Below are positions 1-6,300 of a stretch of DNA of 40,272 nt, piece after piece (the first letter of the stretch is position 1; each line of letters opens with the position of its first letter). The stretch comes from Pyrinomonadaceae bacterium (GTDB taxonomy: Bacteria > Acidobacteriota > Blastocatellia > Pyrinomonadales > Pyrinomonadaceae), in NCBI GenBank assembly GCA_030838445.1, contig JAUZFQ010000115.1:1-40272 (forward strand). Reading direction: 5' to 3'. A model generated the notes under the pieces. The model searched no databases, was not told the origin of the DNA, and saw nothing but the letters and a program-made list of their open reading frames with translations. The position numbers were made by a program, and so were the translations under genes.

Positions 1-376
1 GCAGGGCACGTTGCTCGGATTCGGCCAGCAGACTTTTGATTAAGGCCGCGCCGATCCCTCGATTTTGAAACTCCGGCAGGATGGCGATGTCGAGCAGTCG
101 AATCTGTTCGGGCGTGCGGCCGATCCACAATCTCCCGGCCGGTTGCCCGCGGTAGAGGATAATGTCGTACTCGGCGTCGGGGAAACGCTCGTAGTACTGC
201 GTGTGCTGCGCCTCGAATTGCGAACGCACGAACGCGCGCTTCTGCTCCTCGCCCCACGGCACGAGATTCATCTCGTCGGCACGCGAAGTGGCATACACAC
301 GCAGCAGAAAATCTTCGTCCGCCGGTTCGACCGGGCGCAGGCGAACGTCGCCGCCTTCGTCAACTTGGCGCTCCAC
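1..376 (-). CDS. GNAT-family N-acetyltransferase, C-terminus cut by window edge
   Basis: Partial gene; about 125 residues are visible. It begins at a GTG at 376, directly after an in-frame TAA, with GGAGG upstream. The visible protein contains RLRPVEPADEDFLLRVY near the N-terminus, the usual beta1-alpha1 opening of GNAT enzymes. Near the visible end it has DIAILPEFQNRGIGAALI, the acetyl-CoA pyrophosphate-binding motif A (Q/R-x-x-G-x-G/A). GNAT enzymes move an acetyl group from acetyl-CoA to an amine; the substrate cannot be read from this sequence. It has no signal peptide and should be cytoplasmic. It lies 61 bp downstream of the Tat-exported gene on the same strand and probably shares its transcript, so a role linked to the neighbouring collar-protein locus is possible but inferred. 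Confidence 0.85.
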   Translation of the reverse strand, partial: MERQVDEGGDVRLRPVEPADEDFLLRVYATSRADEMNLVPWGEEQKRAFVRSQFEAQHTQYYERFPDAEYDIILYRGQPAGRLWIGRTPEQIRLLDIAILPEFQNRGIGAALIKSLLAESEQRAL

Positions 377-437
377 TTCTTACCTCGCCTCCATCAAAAT
401 TTCTTCGTCTATGTTACGACGAGACCGGCGCGCGGCC

Positions 438-935
438 TCAATCCTTCTTGTAGCCGTCGGCCGGTCGCGTGTGGTTGATGACCGCCGAGTAGTGAACGTT
501 CCCGTCCTTTTCGCCAGCCCCGACCAGAAACAGGGAGAACTTTCCGAGCGCACCGTGCTCCAACACGTAGGTCTGTTGAAGGTCGGACAATTCGCCGGAG
601 GCCTGGAAGAGCAGCAGGAAGCACTCGCCCTCAGAGCGCGGCATGCCCTTGCGCACGCGCGGCCGCTGGTCTTCGACTTTGACGAGCGTCAAGTTCACAG
701 TCCGGTACGGCCCCACCGTCACGCGGAAGTCGCTCTGCACATACGGCTCGAAGGTCGCCCGCGTGAAATGGAAGACGGGGTCGCCCGCCACCTGCGCGGG
801 GATTTGGTAGTAGCCTTGCGAATCCTTGAGCCGGTTCTTTTGCGCGAAGGCAAAACGGGCTGACCCGGAGACGAGTCCGGCGGCGGCGAGCGAGATGAGT
901 GCGGATTTCAAAAAGTCACGACGGGGGGTAGTCAT
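438..935 (-). CDS. Tat-exported DUF6916-like protein
   Basis: A 165-residue protein. The ATG at 935 is preferred over a TTG nine codons upstream because AGGAG lies just before it and the protein then opens MTTPRRDFLKS, a twin-arginine signal (S/T-R-R-x-F-L-K). A hydrophobic stretch and an Ala-x-Ala-like end (RFAFAQ) follow. The mature part contains FEPYVQSDFRVTV, LTLVKVEDQ, FLLLFQASGEL and LEHGALGKFSLFLV. I recognise these as the small all-beta DUF6916 pattern from memory, without a profile search. Function is unknown. Tat export implies that the protein folds, or binds a cofactor, before export. It is transcribed divergently from the three collar genes, which suggests a shared function. The GNAT gene lies downstream on the same strand. 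Confidence 0.7.
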   Translation of the reverse strand: MTTPRRDFLKSALISLAAAGLVSGSARFAFAQKNRLKDSQGYYQIPAQVAGDPVFHFTRATFEPYVQSDFRVTVGPYRTVNLTLVKVEDQRPRVRKGMPRSEGECFLLLFQASGELSDLQQTYVLEHGALGKFSLFLVGAGEKDGNVHYSAVINHTRPADGYKKD

Positions 936-1025
936 GGAAAGTGGACTCCTGATTGTGGACAACTGACAGATGGTTCTAACGAGAGTGGAAAGTTGGCGGA
1001 ATGGCCTAAGTACCCTTCACCGCGG

Positions 1026-1054
1026 AGTGTAATAGTTTTAATAAGAATTGACAA
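1026..1054 (-). promoter_or_regulatory. Candidate sigma70 promoter for the DUF6916/GNAT transcript
   Basis: On the minus strand, TTGTCA (1054-1049) and TACACT (1031-1026) are 17 bp apart, inside an AT-rich patch (about 1029-1075) that stands out from the GC-rich surroundings. Transcription would start near 1019, about 85 bp before the ATG at 935. This is a match by eye only. Confidence 0.35.
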
Positions 1055-1092
1055 CGATAATTTCGGATATTTAACAGTGCGTGTATTTCTCC

Positions 1093-1121
1093 TTGAAATC
1101 GGCGGGGTCAAGTCTTACAAT
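1093..1121 (+). promoter_or_regulatory. Candidate sigma70 promoter for the collar-protein operon
   Basis: TTGAAA (1093-1098), a 17-bp spacer and TACAAT (1116-1121) make a near-consensus promoter. The predicted start near 1128 leaves a leader of about 220 nt before the first collar gene. The leader holds small inverted repeats, for example CTTCGA...TCGAAG around 1254-1275, but no riboswitch or long ORF that I recognise. The 936-1348 gap contains this promoter and its divergent partner and no gene I can support. Confidence 0.45.
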
Positions 1122-1348
1122 GCTGGCCTCGCGCGGGATCAAGCCTTTCCGAATCCTGTAGACACTCTGGCTCCAACTAATTTGAACCGGCCATGCAGGC
1201 CGCGCGCCGGTGCATTAAGAACCCAAGGTCAAGACGAACCATCCGGTAACTCAGCTTCGATCACCTGTGTCGAAGTGCGCTCTTTAACTTCATTCCCCAC
1301 TACTTCCGAGGCCCGACCTCTGGAGTCGTATCCAGTAAGGAGAAATGC

Positions 1349-1855
1349 ATGTCCGAACCGTTTCTCAGTGAGATCAGAATCATGTCCTTCGGCTTCGCGC
1401 CGAAGGGATGGGCGATGTGCAACGGGCAGTTGCTGCCCATCAACCAGAATCAACCGCTCTTCTCGCTGCTCGGCACCACCTACGGCGGCGACGGGCGCGT
1501 CAACTTCGCCCTGCCCGACCTGCGCGGTCGCACGCCGGTACACGAGGGCAGCGGTCACACTCTCGGCGAAAGAGGCGGCGAGCAAGCCCATACGCTGACG
1601 ATAGCGGAACTGCCCACGCACGCCCACGTCGCCAACGCCACGTCTATCCCGGCGACGACGAACACGCCCGGCACGTCTCTGCTGCTGGCGCAATCCACGT
1701 CTTCGCAGTTGTACGGCGCTCCGTCAAATCTTACGGCGATGGCCCCGAACGCCATCGCGAATGTGGGGGGGAGTCAGGCGCATCTGAACATGCAGCCCTT
1801 CCTGACGCTCACCTTCTGCATCGCCCTTCAGGGTATCTTCCCGTCGCAGAATTAA
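1349..1855 (+). CDS. Tail-collar-domain protein, microcystin-dependent-protein family (paralogue 1)
   Basis: A 168-residue protein, starting at an ATG after AGGAG. It carries the phage tail-collar pattern in full: FAPKGWAMCNGQLLPI (16-31), LLGTTYGGDG (40-49), FALPDLRGR (53-61) and a C-terminal GGSQAHLNMQPFLTLTFCIA ending in IFPSQN. The collar domain in T4 short tail fibres makes trimeric, metal-binding tips. Stand-alone bacterial versions are called microcystin-dependent (MdpB-like) proteins and their role is poorly known. There is no Sec or Tat signal, so the protein is cytoplasmic or leaves by another route. Cys24 is shared by all three paralogues, and another Cys occurs near residue 157. 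It is the first gene of a three-gene operon, and no other phage genes are nearby. Confidence 0.9.
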   Translation: MSEPFLSEIRIMSFGFAPKGWAMCNGQLLPINQNQPLFSLLGTTYGGDGRVNFALPDLRGRTPVHEGSGHTLGERGGEQAHTLTIAELPTHAHVANATSIPATTNTPGTSLLLAQSTSSQLYGAPSNLTAMAPNAIANVGGSQAHLNMQPFLTLTFCIALQGIFPSQN

Positions 1856-1870
1856 GGAGAGAGAATAAAG

Positions 1871-2380
1871 ATGGCACAACCTTATGTTGGCGAAATTAGA
1901 ATGTTCGCGGGGAACTTCGCCCCGGCGGGCTGGATGTTTTGCGAAGGGCAATTGCTCCCGATCTCCGAGAACGAAACCCTCTTCCAACTGATCGGCACAA
2001 CTTACGGCGGCGACGGCGAGTCAACCTTCGCGCTCCCCGACCTGCGCGGCCGCCTGCCAATCCATCAAGGCAACGGTTTTATCTTGGCCGAGACCGGCGG
2101 CGCTGAAGAGATAACCCTGACGATACAGCAGATACCCGCACATAGCCACGCGCTGCTCGCCACGGGTAACACGGCGACCGGGTCGGCTCCGGCCGGACAA
2201 CTGCCCGCCGCTTCCACCGGGGCGACGATCTCGCCCTACGGGACTGATGCCCCGACATCAAATCTCTCCCCGCAGATGCTTGGGCCGGTGGGAGGGAGTC
2301 AGCCCCACACTAACTTCCAGCCCTACCTCTGCGTTGACTTCATCATTTCACTCTTCGGGATTTTCCCGAGCCAAACTTAA
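1871..2380 (+). CDS. Tail-collar-domain protein, microcystin-dependent-protein family (paralogue 2)
   Basis: A 169-residue protein that begins 15 bp after the first collar gene, preceded by TAAGGAGAG. It has the same blocks as its neighbours: FAPAGWMFCEGQLLPI with Cys24, LIGTTYGGDG, FALPDLRGR, and GGSQPHTNFQPYLCVDF near the C-terminus, ending IFPSQT. Between these blocks lies a variable segment (about 95-135) rich in Ala, Gly, Thr and Ser, where the three paralogues diverge. In fibre tips this segment would be the exposed face, but that is inference. It has no signal peptide. The repeated layout and tight spacing indicate tandem duplication followed by divergence, with the three products perhaps forming a hetero-oligomer. 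Confidence 0.9.
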   Translation: MAQPYVGEIRMFAGNFAPAGWMFCEGQLLPISENETLFQLIGTTYGGDGESTFALPDLRGRLPIHQGNGFILAETGGAEEITLTIQQIPAHSHALLATGNTATGSAPAGQLPAASTGATISPYGTDAPTSNLSPQMLGPVGGSQPHTNFQPYLCVDFIISLFGIFPSQT

Positions 2381-2389
2381 GGAGACCGC

Positions 2390-2908
2390 ATGGCAGACCC
2401 ATTTGTCGCTGAGATCAGAATCTTCCCCTTCAACTTCGCGCCGAAAGGCTGGGCCTTCTGCGATGGGCAACTCTTGCCCCTCAGCCAGAACACGGCGCTC
2501 TTCTCCCTGCTCGGGACGACCTACGGCGGCGACGGCAAATCAACTTTCGCCTTGCCCGACCTGCAAGGCCGCGCTCCGATGCATCCCGGCCAGGGGCCGG
2601 GACTTTCCCTCCACGACCTCGGCGAAACCGGCGGGTCGGAAACCGTGACGCTGCTCCAATCGGAAATCCCGGTGCACTCGCACGGCGTGCTCTCGTCGCT
2701 GTCGGACGCCATCGAGAGAATCCCGACCAACCAGTTGTTCGCCACAGGTATCGCCATCGGGCAGTACGCCGCGCCGGGCGCGTTGGTGCAACTCAGTCCA
2801 AACGCGTGCGGGCCTGCCGGCGGCGACCAACCGCACAACAACATGATGCCGTACCTGACGTTGAACTTCTGCATCGCCTTGCAGGGCGTCTTCCCGCCTC
2901 GCACTTAA
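2390..2908 (+). CDS. Tail-collar-domain protein, microcystin-dependent-protein family (paralogue 3)
   Basis: A 172-residue protein, 9 bp after the second collar gene, with TAAGGAGACC before its ATG. The conserved blocks are FAPKGWAFCDGQLLPL (Cys24), LLGTTYGGDG, FALPDLQGR and GGDQPHNNMMPYLTLNFCIA. The end, VFPPRT, differs from the IFPSQ end of the other two. It has two more Cys residues, near 140 and 161. Its central segment is longer and less Gly/Thr-rich than in paralogue 2. It has no signal peptide. It is the last gene of the operon; a strong hairpin follows 74 bp after the stop. Confidence 0.9.
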   Translation: MADPFVAEIRIFPFNFAPKGWAFCDGQLLPLSQNTALFSLLGTTYGGDGKSTFALPDLQGRAPMHPGQGPGLSLHDLGETGGSETVTLLQSEIPVHSHGVLSSLSDAIERIPTNQLFATGIAIGQYAAPGALVQLSPNACGPAGGDQPHNNMMPYLTLNFCIALQGVFPPRT

Positions 2909-2982
2909 GGCGGCGTAACAACCCCGACCGAAAGCGGCGCGTCGCCGGCAACGGAACGCGCTGTTGTTCGGACATCACAAGC

Positions 2983-3041
2983 GGGGAGCGACGGGCGACC
3001 ACCCGGCCGCCCAGACAGGCGCGGTTCGCCCGTCGCTTCCC
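2983..3041 (+). terminator. Long GC-rich stem-loop after the collar operon
   Basis: Arms 2983-3000 and 3023-3041 pair over about 18 bp with one mismatch and one bulge; the loop is 22 nt. There is no T-run on either side, so it is either a non-canonical terminator or an mRNA-stabilising hairpin. It is the main structure in the 2909-3341 gap, which holds no gene I can support. Confidence 0.4.
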
Positions 3042-3059
3042 GAAAACGCTTACTAGGGG

Positions 3060-3089
3060 TAGTCACGCCCGCCGGGATCGTGCTATAAA
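3060..3089 (+). promoter_or_regulatory. Candidate promoter for the giant surface protein
   Basis: TAGTCA (3060-3065), an 18-bp spacer and TATAAA (3084-3089). It would give a leader of about 245 nt before the ATG at 3342. The AT content rises from here to 3340. The match is moderate and by eye. Confidence 0.3.
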
Positions 3090-3341
3090 CTTTCTGCGGC
3101 GGTGGCAAACTACGTTTACCTCTAGCAGTTTCAGGAAAGCCGCTACTGAAATTAACCGTTATCTCGCTACGACCTCTACGCGGACAGTTCTCTTTTGTAA
3201 GCGTTAAATAATTCGGAATACCTAAAATTGCCAACCCGACCCGCACGTCACCGTTTCGAGCGTTAGCCGCAACCCTAAACTCGATCTATTTCTGCATGCC
3301 GCCCTCGCGAATGTCGAAATGAAATTCACCTAAGGAGAGTT

Positions 3342-6300
3342 ATGAAGAATTTCACCCCCACGTCAGGCGTTAGCACGTCCAGAGTCTTTCTCGCCAGCCT
3401 CCTCACCTGCCTCATGCTGGTGACTCCCCTAACACCCGTTGGGTTCGCTTCGACCACCTCGCGGCTCACGCAGACCAGATCGAAAAGCGCGGACAAACAG
3501 ACGCCCGCCCAGAAGGCCGACAAGCCGACGCAGGGCGACGCCACCACGCAGAAAGCCCCGCCCATCTCGACGAGCCTGACCTCCGCCGAAATCTCGGCGA
3601 CGAAGACGGACACGATCATCGGCGACACGCTCGGCGACGGCAAGGCGCAGGCCGGCGACACCATCAAGTACACCATCACCGTCCAGAACAACAGCGCGAC
3701 GGAGACGGCCACCGGCGTCACCCTGAACGACATGGTTGACCCGAACACGAGCATCATCACCGACTCGATTCACGCGCAGCCGCAGGCGCGCAACGATGCT
3801 TACACCACGGTCGGCAACACGCTGCTCAAAGTGGGCGTGGCCGCGGGCACAGACCCGGAGGTGCGCGTCACGGGCAGCGCGTTCGACAACGACTCGAACG
3901 CCACCGACTCGAACCAGCTCGCCTCCTTCACCCAGCCCGCCAACGGCACGGTGACTTTCAACGCCGACGGCACTTTCACCTATCTGCCGAACGCCAACTT
4001 CCGTGGCCCGACCGACACCTTCACCTACACGCTCAGGAACAGCATCGACAACACGCTGACCGACGCGGCGACCATCACCATCACCATCACGGGCATGGTC
4101 TGGTACGTGGATAACTCCTACGCGGGCGCGAACGGTACGGCTGACGGTCGTTCCACACGCCCTTTCACTTCGCTCACGCCGGTCAACAACGCGGCGTCGG
4201 ACGTTGACCTGGCGGGCGACTACATCTACCTCTTCGCGGGCAACGCCGCCTACACGACCGGCCTCGTGCTTGAGAATAACCAGCAGTTCATCGGCAACGG
4301 CGTCGCGCTCGTCGTCCCCATCAACGCCACGCCGACGACGCTGCGCGCGGCCGGGTCGCGCCCGACGCTTTCTAACGGCACGGGCAACGCGCTCACGCTC
4401 GCCAACAGCGTCAGCGCGCAAGGTCTGAACCTGACGGCGGCGGCCAACGCAGCACTCTTCGGTTCGGGCATCAGCGGCACGAACAACGTTTCCGACGCGA
4501 ACATCACCACCACCGGATCGGGCACGGCCGTGAGCCTGACGAATCAGGCGGGCACGTTCAACTATTCGGGCGGCGGCGGCAGTTCCATCTCTGGCAACAG
4601 CACCGGCACGGCGGTCTTGATCAGCGGCGGCGGCGGGAACATCACGTTCTTCGGCGTCCCCGTCGGCCAGAACAACGGCCGCGCGGTTGACATCCAGACC
4701 CGCACGGGCGGCACCGTTGAATTCTCCAACGGTTCGACCGTCACCCAGACGGCCGGCTCGACCGATTCCGTCGTCCTGCGCAACAACGCGACCGGCTCCG
4801 TCATCAACTTCCTGAACAACGTCAACCTGACGACGAGCAATGGGCGCGGCCTTCAGACCGACAACAGCACCGGCAGCTTCGTCCTCAACATGAACGCCGC
4901 CGGCAACAACATCAACGCTACGGGCGGCGCGGCCATTGACGTGGAAGACATCTCCGCCGACCTCGACTTCGTCACGCTCTCCTCGACCAACAGCACGGCG
5001 CAGGGCATCAGAATCTTCAACCTCTCCAACTCGCCCGTCGGTCGCAGCATCACGGTCACGACCAGCACGACCGTCAACAACTCGGCGGGCACAGGCGTCC
5101 TCGTGGACAGCAATGCGGCGGCGGTCTCCTTCGCCGCGCTCAACAGCGCGCCTGCGGCGAACCAGATCGGCGTCAGCATCGTGTCTAACACCGGCGCGAC
5201 CTCCGCGACGAGCGGCACAGTGACGGCGACCGACGCCGTGGCCGTCAACGTCCTGAACTCGCTGCTCAACATGACGCTCACGAGCGTCTCGACGAACAAC
5301 ACGGGCGACGCCGACAACTGCGTCACCCTCAACGGCCTGACCGGCACGCTGACGATGAACGGCGGCGCGCTCGTCGGCGGCAACTCCCAAGCCTTCTTCG
5401 CCAACGCGCAGAATGGCAGCATCACCTACAACGGCACGATCTCGCAGGCCAACGCGTTCCGCCTCATCGAGGTGACGAACAAGACCGGCGGCACGGTCGC
5501 CTTCGGCGGCGCGGTCACGGCCACCGCCGGGACGGGCATCAACCTTGCCACCAACACCGGCGCGACGATCAACTTCACGGGCGGCATCAGTCTCACCACC
5601 ACGACGAACGCGGCCTTCACCGCCACCGGCGGCGGCACGGTCAACGCGACGCAGAACAACACGTCCATCGTCAACACGCTGACGACGACGACGGGCACCG
5701 CCCTCAACGTCGCCAACACGAACATCGGCGCGAGCGGCTTGACCTTCCGCAGCATCACCTCGAACGGTGCGACGAACGGCATCATCCTCAACACCACGGG
5801 CGCGGCGGGCGGCCTCACCGTCGCGGGCAACGGCGGCACTTGCACCTCCGTCGCCTCCTGCACGGGCGGCACGATCCAGAGCGCGAACGTCGGTGTGTCA
5901 CTCGCCAGCACGACGAGCGTCTCAATCACGCGCATGTTCATCCTGAACACGCAGCGCAGCGGCATCAAGGGCAGCAACACCGTCAACAATTTCTCTTTCA
6001 CCAACGGCAGGATCGAGAACTCCGGCACGTCGCTGCTCGCCGGTTCGCAGGACGCCAACATCGCGTTCAACGACCAGAGCGGCACGGAGAACAACGTCTC
6101 CGGCGTCGTCACCATTACGGGCAACACGCTGCTGAACGCCTTCTATCACGGCGTTGACATCTTCAACTTCGCCGGGACGATCAGCGACGCCCAAATCTCC
6201 GACAACGTGATCACGAGCAGCACCGCCGTGGGGAACTCGCTCGGCTCCGGCATTCGCTTCGTCGCCTTCGGGTCGGCGGGCGCGACGGCCAACATCACGA

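Noticed and set aside
1349-2908. Prophage or phage-tail remnant
   Set aside because: Only collar-domain genes are present; no capsid, terminase, sheath, baseplate, integrase or att-like repeats in the 40 kb.
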